Assembly (NCBI RefSeq): GCF_003479425.1
Contig: NZ_QUHC01000012.1
Coordinates: 1-64,000 of the forward strand
Source of the DNA: Odoribacter sp. AF15-53
Lineage (GTDB): Bacteria; Bacteroidota; Bacteroidia; Bacteroidales; Marinifilaceae
Length of the DNA: 64,000 nt
Direction: 5' to 3'
Positions 53,467 to 62,248 of the stretch are shown here, one piece after another. Position 1 is the first letter of the stretch. Every line of letters starts with the position of its first letter. The notes under the pieces are model-generated. The model was given only the letters and a program-made list of their open reading frames with translations. It did no database searches and was not told the origin of the DNA. The position numbers and the translations under genes are program-made.

Positions 53467-53496
53467 CGCCCCGCCGGGGCATAGACCTTATAAACT
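53467..53496. repeat. Dispersed palindrome-plus-tail repeat, copy 2
   Basis: CGCCCCGCCGGGG followed by CATAGACCTTATAAAC. Matches the copy at 7287-7320 with few changes. Confidence 0.7.
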
Positions 53497-53512
53497 TTTG
53501 ACTAAAGAGGAT

Positions 53513-53658
53513 GTGTCTAACAAGTCCTTTTTCTACAAAACAACTACCCCCTCCAGCTCCCCCTTACATAGGGGGAGAGTTGATAACCAAGCGTTTCCCC
53601 CTCCCGTGTAAGGAGGGGTTAGGGATGGTAGTTCTATATAAATAGACTTACTAGACAC
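53513..53658. repeat. 146-bp MITE-like or REP-like element with nested inverted repeats
   Basis: Outer arms GTGTCTAACAAGTCC (53513-53527) and AGACTTACTAGACAC (53644-53658) pair at 12 of 15 positions. Inside, AACTACC (53542) and GGTAGTT (to 53633) are exact inverses. Within these lie two hairpins, TCCCCC-TTACATA-GGGGGA and CCCCTCC-CGTGTAA-GGAGGGG. The right arm contains the stop codon of the MATE gene. It encodes nothing and looks like a small non-autonomous repeat. Confidence 0.65.
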
Positions 53659-54991
53659 TCTCTCGATATCGCCGTTGGGAATATCGCAGATACCATATAC
53701 ATATCAACAACGAAACCACGGTTGAAAGAGGCGGAGCGAATCCCATGATAAACAAAGAAGAAGGATCTATCCGGCTGAACAAATATGATAATGGGATCCG
53801 GAATAAAAAAGTAGTGATCATACTGTGTATCATCGGAAATATGGAATTACCCTGCCCGCTGAAATAGGAGTTGAAACAAAACACGAAACTGACAAGAATA
53901 CAATCAATACTGTATCCCCGCATATACTCCGCCGCCATCGCCACTACCGCCGGATCCTTGGTAAAAAACGCCGTGAGTGTTTCCGGCAGAAATTGCGAGT
54001 ACACGCAGAACGCAACACCAAACACAAGCGCCATCGCGATGCCGGAATAGAGACATTTATTCATCCGATCAACAAGTCCCGCACCGTAATTCTGGGCCGT
54101 CATCGTTGCCACCGCTGACGACACCGCCATCGGAGGTAACATCGCAAAGACGATAATTTTTTCCACCACTCCCAAAGACGCCGAGGCGATTACTCCCATC
54201 TGGTTGACGATAACCGTGATAATCAAAAACGAAACATTCACCAACGCATCCTGCAAAGCAATAGGCGCCCCCAAGACCAAGACTTTACGGGACAGCACGC
54301 GACTCAACCGGATATCATGCCGGGTGAATTCGAAATGAAAACCCCGCCGATACAAAAAACAAAGGGCCGTTGCGAAACTAACCCCTTGTGCCGTCACGGT
54401 AGCAACAGCGGCTCCGGTGGGTCCCATGTGAAAATACCCGATCAGTACGAAATCAAGCACGATATTAATCATACAGGCCAACGCCACGAAATAAAGCGGC
54501 GTTTTCGAATCACCCAGCCCCCGCAATATACCGCACACGACGTTATACCCCACGATAAAAAGGATTCCTATCGAGCAGATCAAAATATAACTTTTCGTGT
54601 CGGCCATAGCCTCCACGGGAGTATGCATGAGCACGGCGATCTGCCCGTGGAAAAACGTCATAACCAAGGTCAGGATCACACCGACAATAGAAAACAACCA
54701 CACCGAAGAACCGATCGTTGAAGCCACTTGCCGGTTATCTTTTGCCCCGGTAGCAATGGCGATCAACACAGTTGTCCCCGTTGTAATTCCGAGAATGATT
54801 CCCGTGATCGTCTGCATCACCTGACTACCGATTGCCACGGCTGCCACGCTGGCCGAATCATCGTATTGTCCCACGACGAAGAGATCGGCTCCCCCGTAAA
54901 GAGCCTGAAGTGCATTCGCTATTAAAAAAGGTACTGCAAATTGTAACAGCACTTTCGGTACGCTTCCTTGTGTCAAATCTAACTCTTTCAT
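53651..54991 (-). CDS. MATE-family multidrug efflux transporter
   Basis: 446 residues, the usual MATE size, with twelve predicted membrane segments in two related halves. The N-terminal half shows ELDLTQGSVPKVLLQFAVPF, GGADLFVVGQYDDSASVAAV and GSQVMQTITGIILGITTGTT; the second half starts near IALQDALVNVSFLIITVIVN and has GVVEKIIVFAMLPPMAVSSA. These pumps export cationic drugs or metabolites using Na+ or H+. It stands alone, and its stop codon lies inside a repeat element. Substrate not predictable. Confidence 0.93.
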   Translation of the reverse strand: MKELDLTQGSVPKVLLQFAVPFLIANALQALYGGADLFVVGQYDDSASVAAVAIGSQVMQTITGIILGITTGTTVLIAIATGAKDNRQVASTIGSSVWLFSIVGVILTLVMTFFHGQIAVLMHTPVEAMADTKSYILICSIGILFIVGYNVVCGILRGLGDSKTPLYFVALACMINIVLDFVLIGYFHMGPTGAAVATVTAQGVSFATALCFLYRRGFHFEFTRHDIRLSRVLSRKVLVLGAPIALQDALVNVSFLIITVIVNQMGVIASASLGVVEKIIVFAMLPPMAVSSAVATMTAQNYGAGLVDRMNKCLYSGIAMALVFGVAFCVYSQFLPETLTAFFTKDPAVVAMAAEYMRGYSIDCILVSFVFCFNSYFSGQGNSIFPMIHSMITTFLFRIPLSYLFSRIDPSSLFIMGFAPPLSTVVSLLICIWYLRYSQRRYRESV

Positions 54992-55352
54992 AAAGTTCTA
55001 TCGCTCTATTATTCCAATTTTATTAAATTCCTTTTCCCATGAATAAAAATACCGGACAAGTTGAATGATCTCTACCATTCATCTTATCCGGCACTATAAT
55101 TATTATTATAATCCCCTCCGATGAGGAATTTAAATATGTTCTCTTTTTCGCGGTGCGAATTTGGGCATTGTTTTTTTCATACCCAAATTATCATGCACTT
55201 TTTTATCTGTTTTTTTAAGATTTATCGAAAGTATCATCTTTATAATCTGCCCATTACTCGCTAACATGGCCCGACATAGGCTCGTTCCATCATTCCAGCC
55301 ACTCGCATGTCACGTTCTCTCCCGTCTCCACCCCGGCCAGGTTAACAGCTGA
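54992..55352. other. 361-bp gap with one hairpin
   Basis: No supported gene; a 63-codon frame on the plus strand has no recognisable product. The hairpin at 55052-55091 is the main structure. Confidence 0.55.
55052..55091 (-). terminator. Possible terminator of the immunity-like cluster
   Basis: CCGGACAAGTTGAAT (55052-55066) and ATTCATCTTATCCGG (55077-55091) pair at 13 of 15 positions. On the minus strand the stem is followed by TATTTTTATTC. It is 260 bp behind the DUF4240 gene, so it could also be a leader structure of the MATE gene. Confidence 0.5.
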
Positions 55353-55925
55353 TCACTCTTCACCGTCAATAACCTGAAACAGACGGGGCAACACGTCTTC
55401 AAGTTCATCCACCTCATCCCAATTCTTACTGATATGAGGGGAATAAACGATCTCTTTCAACAACTGCCTCTTTTCAAGATCATTCAGTATCAAACTCTCG
55501 TATTTCCCCCTAAATTCCCTTTCCGGACATTTAGTCACGAAAGGAGCGTTGGCAAGACAATTCAAGGCCTCCACATCATATTCCTCCTGTTCCTCGGCAG
55601 TCAGCACTTCCACGAAAGAATCCGGATCTTCCAGAGTTTTCAGGTAACATTCTTTCCCGTAGAAAACGATGACATCCAGAAAATAATCAAAAACATCCAC
55701 ACACTCGTCATAACTGGTACATCCCATCAATATACTGGCAAGCCCCATGATCAACCCGTAATCGGCAGCCTCTTTATAAGCATCAAACAGGATTTGAAAT
55801 TTGACGATGTCCTCCACCGAGTACTGTTCCAAAGTCCCTTGAATCAAACGGATTCCCTCTCCAATTGAATTTCCTTTCGAAATCCCGGCTTGTTCTATTA
55901 TTTGCCAAAAAAGGTCTTTATTCAT
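55353..55925 (-). CDS. DUF4240-like protein
   Basis: 190 residues, acidic, no signal peptide. It starts MNKDLFWQIIEQAG and has DFGLIMGLASILMGCTSYDE-like and VFDYFLDVIVFYGKECYLKT segments, matching the DUF4240 layout (FWxxI, helical pair, then CSxDxFxxFRxWLIxxG). DUF4240 proteins are cytosolic, of unknown activity, and are common next to SUKH, DUF4261 and other immunity-type genes. Last of four closely spaced genes running from 58057 to here (12 bp to the previous one). Confidence 0.75.
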   Translation of the reverse strand: MNKDLFWQIIEQAGISKGNSIGEGIRLIQGTLEQYSVEDIVKFQILFDAYKEAADYGLIMGLASILMGCTSYDECVDVFDYFLDVIVFYGKECYLKTLEDPDSFVEVLTAEEQEEYDVEALNCLANAPFVTKCPEREFRGKYESLILNDLEKRQLLKEIVYSPHISKNWDEVDELEDVLPRLFQVIDGEE

Positions 55926-55938
55926 GATCTTCCAAATA

Positions 55939-56445
55939 TTATTTCTTTATTAAATGATTATCACACACCGAATCCCTAAAAACTATACAGTCCGAATAAC
56001 GACTCCCCGGAGGGGCGTACAAAACGGTATACCCTCTCATTTTTAATGCCCCTAAATATTCGACCAGATTTTTACTCGTAAAAGTACACGTCTCAATATT
56101 ATTCGATCGTAAAGGATAATTGTCAGCCGTTGGATTGGGAGAATGCAAATATAAAGCATCCGAACCGCTGTCAAACTCGTGGATGATAGCAAAAACCTGT
56201 AAAGCCCTTTCCACGTGCAGACACGCCTCGGCAAGCATTTCGTAATGACGAAACAAGGCGTCCAAATGCGCTCGACGCTCTTTCCAGTACAAATCACCGT
56301 ACCCCTCCCAGTCAAAATGAAGATGAGCGTAATTGAACCAATCATCTGCATCGTGAACATAAGTCAACCAATTCTCACCGGACGAAAACTCGTTGAGCCG
56401 CTCCAATTTCCGGTAATATTTTCTTAATCCTCTTCTCTTCTTCAT
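55939..56445 (-). CDS. Hypothetical protein in the immunity-like cluster
   Basis: 168 residues, soluble, rich in Tyr, His and Trp (YVHDADDWFNYAHLHFDWEG). A very basic first dozen residues (MKKRRGLRKYYRKLERL) precede a helical middle and a strand-rich end (YTVLYAPPGSRYSDCIVFRD). I do not recognise the family. Its position between DUF4240 and DUF4261 genes makes a single-toxin immunity protein a fair guess, but this is inference from neighbours only. Confidence 0.7.
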   Translation of the reverse strand: MKKRRGLRKYYRKLERLNEFSSGENWLTYVHDADDWFNYAHLHFDWEGYGDLYWKERRAHLDALFRHYEMLAEACLHVERALQVFAIIHEFDSGSDALYLHSPNPTADNYPLRSNNIETCTFTSKNLVEYLGALKMRGYTVLYAPPGSRYSDCIVFRDSVCDNHLIKK

Positions 56446-56497
56446 TCTTTGTTATCGTATTCACGCAATAAATCCGGTTAACCGAGTTCCTTGAATG

Positions 56498-57784
56498 CTA
56501 ACACGTGATTTTCAAACTCATTCCTTCAACGGAAATCCCCTCGGTACGTGCTATCGGCAACTTCTGTTCTTCGCTGAAACCGATCGTTTCACCATCCCGC
56601 AAAGTCACCCCCGACCCGATAACATAACAAGCAATCTCAAACATGAATCCCTGCAAGTCGCTCAACTCTTGTTTGCTTCCCAATATCTCCATTTCATCCT
56701 TCCCGAAAGCCGTCATACCATACGTATACACGTTGTTCCCCTCCTCATTCTGGTATAATCCCACGTAAACCCAATCGAGTAGCGGCAAAGCCTCCTCGTC
56801 CTCTCGCATCATATCTGCCACCTCGATATAAAATTCAGGCTGGAACACCGTTCCCGACGTATAAACACCAATCGCATTGGGCTGCTTCAAACAAGCGGCA
56901 ACCACTTTCACGTATAACTTACCCGCTTCCACCGGGGTCAATTCACGAGGTAAAACAGCTACCAACAAGTGCGCTTTATGCGTTTTCGTGATTTCTACCG
57001 CTTCGGGCCACATATAATTCGTTCCGGCAAAATACTCTGCTTCATTATCCGGTACTTTCACCGGCATAAGACTAATTGCCACGAGTGTATCCCCGACATA
57101 AAATACTTTTGTCGTCCCCTCCTCGTCGGGATCATAATTAACTTGTTCCCCCGGAGCCTCTGTTGACACGATGCCCCAATCCTCCTTCAAGTCATACATG
57201 ATCCTCTCCATATCAACATTTACCGTATTCAACAACACGGATCCGCAAAACGTTCCGCCCCTTCTTTCCCCGTTTTCTGTATCCCCGTTATTCAAGTCTA
57301 TTCCCGTGACCTCGGCAAAAGACAAAGCGTTAGACATATCTTCAATCAACGAAACGAATTCTTTATCACCCGATGTTAACTCCAACCCTTTTCTCGCCGC
57401 CTGTAATGCCTCCTCGGTCTTTTCTTTGCCATATAGCAATTTACTGTACACCAACCACCCCCAAGGATAATCAGCCTCTACCCGTGTCGCGTTCTTGGCA
57501 TACGGCAACGCGTCATCCAACTTCATCTGATGCATCAACGCTACAGCCAACCGATAATTCCACACCCCACTCATGCACCCTTGCTCCTCCACTTTACGCA
57601 ACCACTCCTCTGCATCTTCATACATTTCCTGATTCAAATAAGCATAAGCGATACTTAACACCGCCTCATAATATTGTCCAGGAGTTTCTAGTTCCGGGAG
57701 TACTTCAATGATTGCATCGTAATCCTCCTCCTCAGCCCAATCCCTGATTTGTTGCATCAATGCTTCAATACCTGAATATTCCAT
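56498..57784 (-). CDS. TPR protein with C-terminal DUF4261 domain
   Basis: 428 residues. The first 155 residues form TPR-like helices (SIAYAYLNQEMYEDAEEWLR, WGWLVYSKLLYGKEKTEEAL). The rest (about 180-428) matches DUF4261: HKAHLLVAVLPRELTPVEAG, NAIGVYTSGTVFQPEFYIEV, ALPLLDWVYVGLYQNEEGNN, TYGMTAFGKDEMEILGSKQE. DUF4261 proteins are cytosolic and often found in immunity-type arrays; molecular function unknown. It lies 15 bp after the Imm17-like gene. Confidence 0.8.
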   Translation of the reverse strand: MEYSGIEALMQQIRDWAEEEDYDAIIEVLPELETPGQYYEAVLSIAYAYLNQEMYEDAEEWLRKVEEQGCMSGVWNYRLAVALMHQMKLDDALPYAKNATRVEADYPWGWLVYSKLLYGKEKTEEALQAARKGLELTSGDKEFVSLIEDMSNALSFAEVTGIDLNNGDTENGERRGGTFCGSVLLNTVNVDMERIMYDLKEDWGIVSTEAPGEQVNYDPDEEGTTKVFYVGDTLVAISLMPVKVPDNEAEYFAGTNYMWPEAVEITKTHKAHLLVAVLPRELTPVEAGKLYVKVVAACLKQPNAIGVYTSGTVFQPEFYIEVADMMREDEEALPLLDWVYVGLYQNEEGNNVYTYGMTAFGKDEMEILGSKQELSDLQGFMFEIACYVIGSGVTLRDGETIGFSEEQKLPIARTEGISVEGMSLKITC

Positions 57785-57799
57785 ATCATATCATTTAAA

Positions 57800-58057
57800 T
57801 TATTGCCTCATCAGAAAAAACAACACGAACCCACAAGCTATAATACAAACAGAGATTAGTATCATCCCGACACGATACCCCTTCTCTCCCCATATATGTC
57901 CTAACCGATAAAGAGACCCGAACGGACGGGTTCCCTGCATCTGCAGCACCCATTCCCATCTCCGAATCGCACCAATCAGCAAAATAACTCCCACCCCGAC
58001 AAACAGCCACGCCACGCAATCTGCCGGGATATTTGAAAATATATCTTTATCCTTCAT
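57800..58057 (-). CDS. Small two-pass membrane protein resembling Imm17
   Basis: 85 residues with two membrane helices (CVAWLFVGVGVILLIGAIRR and VGMILISVCIIACGFVLFFL) around a short loop with a RPFGSLYRLGHIWGEKGYR segment. The order GxIxLIGAIxxWxW, loop with Gly-Arg, second helix is that of the immunity protein 17 family (Imm17), which protects against polymorphic toxins. First gene of the four-gene cluster. No toxin gene is in the window. Confidence 0.65.
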   Translation of the reverse strand: MKDKDIFSNIPADCVAWLFVGVGVILLIGAIRRWEWVLQMQGTRPFGSLYRLGHIWGEKGYRVGMILISVCIIACGFVLFFLMRQ

Positions 58058-58226
58058 ACACCACTTCTTTACATCGCAGCAAATATAGGAGAATTATTCA
58101 GATGTGGTACTAATAGAGACCTCGAATATCATTAGGTACTAATTTTTCCGAACATTTCTTTTTACAGTATATGATTTGAATTGAGATATAGGTTTGTTAT
58201 TCCAGATTCTTTCCAGAATAAATTCC

Positions 58227-58234
58227 TATTTTTG
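58227..58234 (+). promoter_or_regulatory. -7 element of the two-component operon
   Basis: TATTTTTG matches TAnnTTTG, 22 bp before the response-regulator ATG. The nearest TTTG is 30 bp upstream, beyond the normal spacing. Confidence 0.45.
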
Positions 58235-58256
58235 CGTAGTAGAAAATTAATATGCC

Positions 58257-58943
58257 ATGAAAATACTAATCATTGAAGACGAAAAAGACTTGCGAGAAGT
58301 GATGACCCGATCACTCGAAAAGGAACGTTTTGTCGTGGAAACGGCTGTCGATTACCCATCAGCACTACAAAAAATCAATGATTACGACTACGACTGTATC
58401 CTATTGGATATCATGCTCCCCGGAGGAAGTGGACTTTCCATCCTGGAAGAACTGAAAAAATTACGCAAGCGGGAAAGCGTGATCATTGTGTCGGCAAAAG
58501 ATTCTATCGAAGACAAAGTAACCGGCTTGGATTTAGGTGCCGACGATTACCTGGCAAAACCCTTCCACCTGGCAGAACTACATGCCCGGGTTAAATCGGT
58601 TATCCGGCGTCACCAAAGCGACGGGGACATTAAAATCGAAATCGAAAACCTCATCGTCTATCCCGACAATCACACCGTGTTCATCAACGGTGAAGAATTA
58701 AAACTCAACCGTAAGGAGTTCGATTTACTCTACTATTTCGTGACCAATCCCAACCGGTTGATCAATAAAACCACTCTTGCCGAATCGGTATGGGGCGACA
58801 ATATCGACCAGGCCGACAGTCTGGATTTTATCTACTCGCAGGTCAAGAACCTGCGCAAGAAAATGAAAACCGCCGAAGCCATACCGGAAATAAAAGCCGT
58901 GTACGGGTTCGGGTATAAATTAATGACGATACCCGAAGCATGA
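58257..58943 (+). CDS. OmpR/PhoB-family response regulator
   Basis: 228 residues. The receiver domain (1-115) has the acidic pocket Glu7-Asp8, phospho-acceptor Asp51 in LLDIMLPGGSG, and the Lys of SAKDS. The winged-helix DNA-binding domain (about 130-226) contains LNRKEFDLLYYFVTNPNRLI and VWGDNIDQADSLDFIYSQVK, ending GYGFGYKLM-like. It binds direct-repeat sites upstream of target genes. The kinase gene overlaps it by 4 bp, and the two PepSY-like genes after the kinase are likely targets. Confidence 0.95.
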   Translation: MKILIIEDEKDLREVMTRSLEKERFVVETAVDYPSALQKINDYDYDCILLDIMLPGGSGLSILEELKKLRKRESVIIVSAKDSIEDKVTGLDLGADDYLAKPFHLAELHARVKSVIRRHQSDGDIKIEIENLIVYPDNHTVFINGEELKLNRKEFDLLYYFVTNPNRLINKTTLAESVWGDNIDQADSLDFIYSQVKNLRKKMKTAEAIPEIKAVYGFGYKLMTIPEA

Positions 58944-60208
58944 AACTCATCCACCACACGCTAAGCAAACTCTCGATCGTGATGATCATTATCCTCTCGA
59001 TATGGGCGGGCTTTTTCTATTTTAGCATACTGGACGAGATTCTGGATGAAACGGATGATAGTCTCGAAAACTATAAAAACCTTATCATCCAACAAGTGCT
59101 AAGGGACACGGCTGCCCTTGACAATCACAACGATTTGATGAGTCAATACTTCATCAAAGAGATTTCCGAACCCCAGGCAGTCCGTTACAAGGAAAGATAT
59201 TTCGACTCCACCCGTTTCTACGAAACAGAATACGAATTTGACCCCGTACGGGTATTAAAAACCGCCTTCCGGGGACAGGACAAAAAGTTTTACGAATTAA
59301 CCGTCATGATCTCCACGTTGGAACAGGATGATATGATCGAAGCCATGTTGCAATGGATCGTGATTCTATATTTTACCTTATTAATCTGTATCCTGATAGT
59401 CTCGGAAATTGTCTTCAAAAAAAGCCTGGCCCCTTTTTATAAACTTTTGAACTGGTTAAATGATTTCACTCTGGGCGGAAAGAATCCCCCGTTAGAGAAC
59501 CCCACGAAGGTAAAAGAATTTCGCAAGCTCAATGAAACCATTCTTAAGATGACTCGACGGAACGAGGAACTGTATTCCCAACAGAAACAATTCATAGAAA
59601 ACGCTTCTCATGAACTCCAAACCCCGTTAGCCATTTGTCGGAATAAACTGGAATTACTGGCCGAACGACCGGATTGCTCGGAAGAACAATTACAAGAAAT
59701 AGAGGATATCCACCGAAACTTGGGCCGTATCGTGAAACTCAACAAATCACTGCTTCTCCTTTCCCGCATCGAGAACGGTCAATTCCATGAGGTGAAAGAA
59801 ATTGAACTCAACCCGATCATCAAAGAACTGGTCGAAGACTTTCAAGAAATATACGAGCATAAAAACCTGCAAATCGAGGTAGAAGAAACAGCCGTATGTA
59901 AAGTACGCATGAACGAATCACTGGCCAATATACTGGTCACGAACTTGCTGAAAAATGCCATGATACACACACCCAACGAGGGAAGCATCACTATTCGCAT
60001 ACAATCCGCCGGGATCTCGTTCACTAACAGCACGGACGGACTCACTCTTGACCAGAATCGTCTTTTCACCCGTTTCTATCAAGCCGACAATAAAAAAAGC
60101 GAATCCACCGGTCTCGGACTCGCCATCGTTCAAAGTATCACGAAACTCTATAACTTTCGTATCACCTACTCTTTCGACGGGAAACATCACTTTAATTTAC
60201 GATTTTAA
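58940..60208 (+). CDS. Sensor histidine kinase
   Basis: 422 residues. Two membrane helices (about 9-31 and 134-157) flank a periplasmic sensor of about 100 residues. The dimerisation helix has His224 in ENASHELQTPLAICRNKLEL. The ATPase domain shows an N box (LANILVTNLLKNAMIHTPNE) and G box (STGLGLAIVQSITKLYNF). It overlaps the regulator gene (ATGA), so the two are translated together. The signal sensed is unknown; the downstream PepSY-like proteins suggest an envelope or metal-ion link. Confidence 0.95.
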   Translation: MKLIHHTLSKLSIVMIIILSIWAGFFYFSILDEILDETDDSLENYKNLIIQQVLRDTAALDNHNDLMSQYFIKEISEPQAVRYKERYFDSTRFYETEYEFDPVRVLKTAFRGQDKKFYELTVMISTLEQDDMIEAMLQWIVILYFTLLICILIVSEIVFKKSLAPFYKLLNWLNDFTLGGKNPPLENPTKVKEFRKLNETILKMTRRNEELYSQQKQFIENASHELQTPLAICRNKLELLAERPDCSEEQLQEIEDIHRNLGRIVKLNKSLLLLSRIENGQFHEVKEIELNPIIKELVEDFQEIYEHKNLQIEVEETAVCKVRMNESLANILVTNLLKNAMIHTPNEGSITIRIQSAGISFTNSTDGLTLDQNRLFTRFYQADNKKSESTGLGLAIVQSITKLYNFRITYSFDGKHHFNLRF

Positions 60209-60421
60209 ATTGAAGAATTCAGTGCTTGGGAGATTTCCACCCACAAGCCCACCGTTTCTTATTCACCGAATCACGAAATCCGAAATCTCACAATCTTTAT
60301 TTTTCAATTTGAAATTTAAAATCTAAAATTTAAAATTCCAAGATCTTTCCAAAATCCCCCCTTTACTTTGTACTCAGAAATTGAAACAAAGAATAAATAA
60401 GAACACTAAAATTGATAAGCA
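60209..60421. other. 213-bp gap with AATCnnA/TTTAAAATC-type strings
   Basis: 60275-60345 contains repeated AAATC/AATTTAAAATC strings of the same kind as those before uvrB and recA. No terminator or clear promoter is seen, so the following gene may be read from the kinase operon or its own start. Confidence 0.5.
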
Positions 60422-61258
60422 ATGAAAACAAGAATGACCATTTTCGCCTCTTTATTGTTAGCAAGTTTTGCTTTTACAGGCTGTGATGATGACAATGACG
60501 ACAACTACACCCCGGATGAAAAAATCGTGAACGTATTGCAGGAAAAATACCCGAACGCACAACGAGTTGAATGGGAATTAAAATACGATCATTACGTGGC
60601 AGACTTCTATCTGGACAACATCGAGAAAGAAGCATGGATCAATGCCAAAGGAGAATGGGTGATGACCGAAAGCGACATCCTTTTCAATGATCTACCGCAA
60701 GCCATACAAACCTCATTCAACGAGTCGGAATACAAAGATTGGAGAATTGACGACGTGGACATGCTCGAAAGAGTTGAACTCGAAACCGTATACGTGATTG
60801 AAGTCGAAAAAGGCAAACAAGAATTTGACTTGTATTATGCAGAAGACGGAACTCTCGTGAAAACAATCGAAGACACGGATAATGACGATAATCACCATCC
60901 CGTAACCGTTCCCGAAGTTTTGAAAACCGCGATCAACACCCAATACCCGGGGGCCGTGATCTTGGAAATCGAGGTTGAAAAAGGAATCACCGAAATTGAT
61001 ATCAAGCACGAAAACATCGTGAAAGAAGTACACTTCAACAGTTCCAATGAATGGTTATATACCTCTTGGGACGTGAAACGTAAAGATGTCCCTGCAAACG
61101 TGATGAGCACGATTATCCGGGATTATGCCACTTATGAAATTGATGACATCGACTACAAAGAAAGCGCAGACGGAAGCAAACTATATATCTTCGAATTGGA
61201 ACAAGGAAACGACGAGATTCACGTGAAAATTGATACTGAAGGAAACGTTGTAAAATAA
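60422..61258 (+). CDS. PepSY-like secreted protein, first of a pair
   Basis: 278 residues with a signal ending in a lipobox-like FTGC (about 17-20) followed by DDDNDDN. Two PepSY-like (DUF2874/PepSY_like) modules are visible: residues about 35-145 (YPNAQRVEWELKYDHYVADF, EKEAWINAKGEWVMTESDIL) and about 170-275 (YPGAVILEIEVEKGITEIDI, SNEWLYTSWDVKRKDVPANV). Such proteins are periplasmic or surface-attached; their ligand is not established. It has the same architecture as the next gene, and both follow the two-component operon. Confidence 0.88.
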   Translation: MKTRMTIFASLLLASFAFTGCDDDNDDNYTPDEKIVNVLQEKYPNAQRVEWELKYDHYVADFYLDNIEKEAWINAKGEWVMTESDILFNDLPQAIQTSFNESEYKDWRIDDVDMLERVELETVYVIEVEKGKQEFDLYYAEDGTLVKTIEDTDNDDNHHPVTVPEVLKTAINTQYPGAVILEIEVEKGITEIDIKHENIVKEVHFNSSNEWLYTSWDVKRKDVPANVMSTIIRDYATYEIDDIDYKESADGSKLYIFELEQGNDEIHVKIDTEGNVVK

Positions 61259-61321
61259 AACTAAACAGGAAACCTTTGAACAACAACAACGTAAAAGAAC
61301 GGAGATAATAAAAACTAAACT

Positions 61322-62167
61322 ATGAAAACAACATTAATTACCGCATTAATCTTGCTTACGACCATGTTTGCGTTCAGCAGCTGCAAAAGTGACGGGTATA
61401 CCCCGGCAAAAAACGTCGTGAGTGCTTTTAAAGCCAAATATCCATCGGCAAAACGAGTAGAATGGGAAGTGAAGAGTACATATCAAGTTGCCGAATTTTA
61501 TATCGGGACCACGGAAGCAGAAGCCTGGTTTGATAATAACGGCAAATGGGTAATGACCGAAAGCGATATCAAGTATAATTCCCTCCCCGTGGTGATTCGT
61601 AACAGTTTCGAATCCGGAGAATACGCCAAATGGAAAGTAGAAGACGTTGACAAACTGGAAAGAGCCGGAATGGAAACCCTTTACATCATTGAAGCGGAAC
61701 TCGGAGAACAAGAAATTGACCTTCATTACCTAGAAAACGGTACACTAGTAAAAACCATAATGGATAAAGACAACAAAGGGTATCTTCCCGAAACCACACC
61801 TCAAACAGCCTTGCAATTTATTCAGCAAAAATACCCACAAGCCAGAGTAGTGGAAGTGGATCAGGAAAAAGGACTGCTGAAAATAGACATTATGGACAGC
61901 CAGATCATGAAAGAAGTTGTTTTTAACCACAATAACGAATGGGTCGTAACCACGTGGGAAGTTCGGCAAAATAACGTTCCGGCAAACGTGATGAACGTGT
62001 TGAGAAGTTCCGCTTACGCCAACTACCGGATTGATGACATTGATTACGAGGAAAGAGCTGACGGCACGAACGTGTATATCTTCGAAATGGAACAAGGTAA
62101 CAAAGAAGTTTATGTCACCATAAACGCCAACACCCTTGAAGTTGTATCCACCACCCCAAAAAACTAA
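61322..62167 (+). CDS. PepSY-like secreted protein, second of a pair
   Basis: 281 residues, lipobox-like SSC (about 19-21). It repeats the architecture of the upstream protein: modules at about 38-150 (YPSAKRVEWEVKSTYQVAEF, TEAEAWFDNNGKWVMTESDI) and 165-280 (YPQARVVEVDQEKGLLKIDI, NNEWVVTTWEVRQNNVPANV). The strong conservation of the pair indicates a tandem duplication. It ends at the bidirectional terminator at 62217. Confidence 0.88.
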   Translation: MKTTLITALILLTTMFAFSSCKSDGYTPAKNVVSAFKAKYPSAKRVEWEVKSTYQVAEFYIGTTEAEAWFDNNGKWVMTESDIKYNSLPVVIRNSFESGEYAKWKVEDVDKLERAGMETLYIIEAELGEQEIDLHYLENGTLVKTIMDKDNKGYLPETTPQTALQFIQQKYPQARVVEVDQEKGLLKIDIMDSQIMKEVVFNHNNEWVVTTWEVRQNNVPANVMNVLRSSAYANYRIDDIDYEERADGTNVYIFEMEQGNKEVYVTINANTLEVVSTTPKN

Positions 62168-62190
62168 CCCGTTACTTGTTACTTGATTTA

Positions 62191-62216
62191 TAACTTGTAA
62201 CCTGTAAACTTGTAAC
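62191..62216. repeat. TAACTTGTAACCTGTAAAC-type repeat next to a terminator
   Basis: Relative of the TAACCTGCAACTTG repeats in the bcp-recA gap (8329-8369). Confidence 0.55.
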
Positions 62217-62245
62217 AAAAAGCGGCGAAAATTTCGCCGCTTTTT
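62217..62245. terminator. Bidirectional intrinsic terminator
   Basis: AAAAAGCGGCGAAA (62217-62230) and TTTCGCCGCTTTTT (62232-62245) are exact inverses, with A and T runs, between convergent genes ending at 62167 and 62249. Confidence 0.9.
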
Positions 62246-62248
62246 ATA

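Noticed and set aside
55161..55352. 63-codon open frame before the DUF4240 gene
   Set aside because: No signal, domain or neighbour support; ends exactly at another gene's stop by chance.
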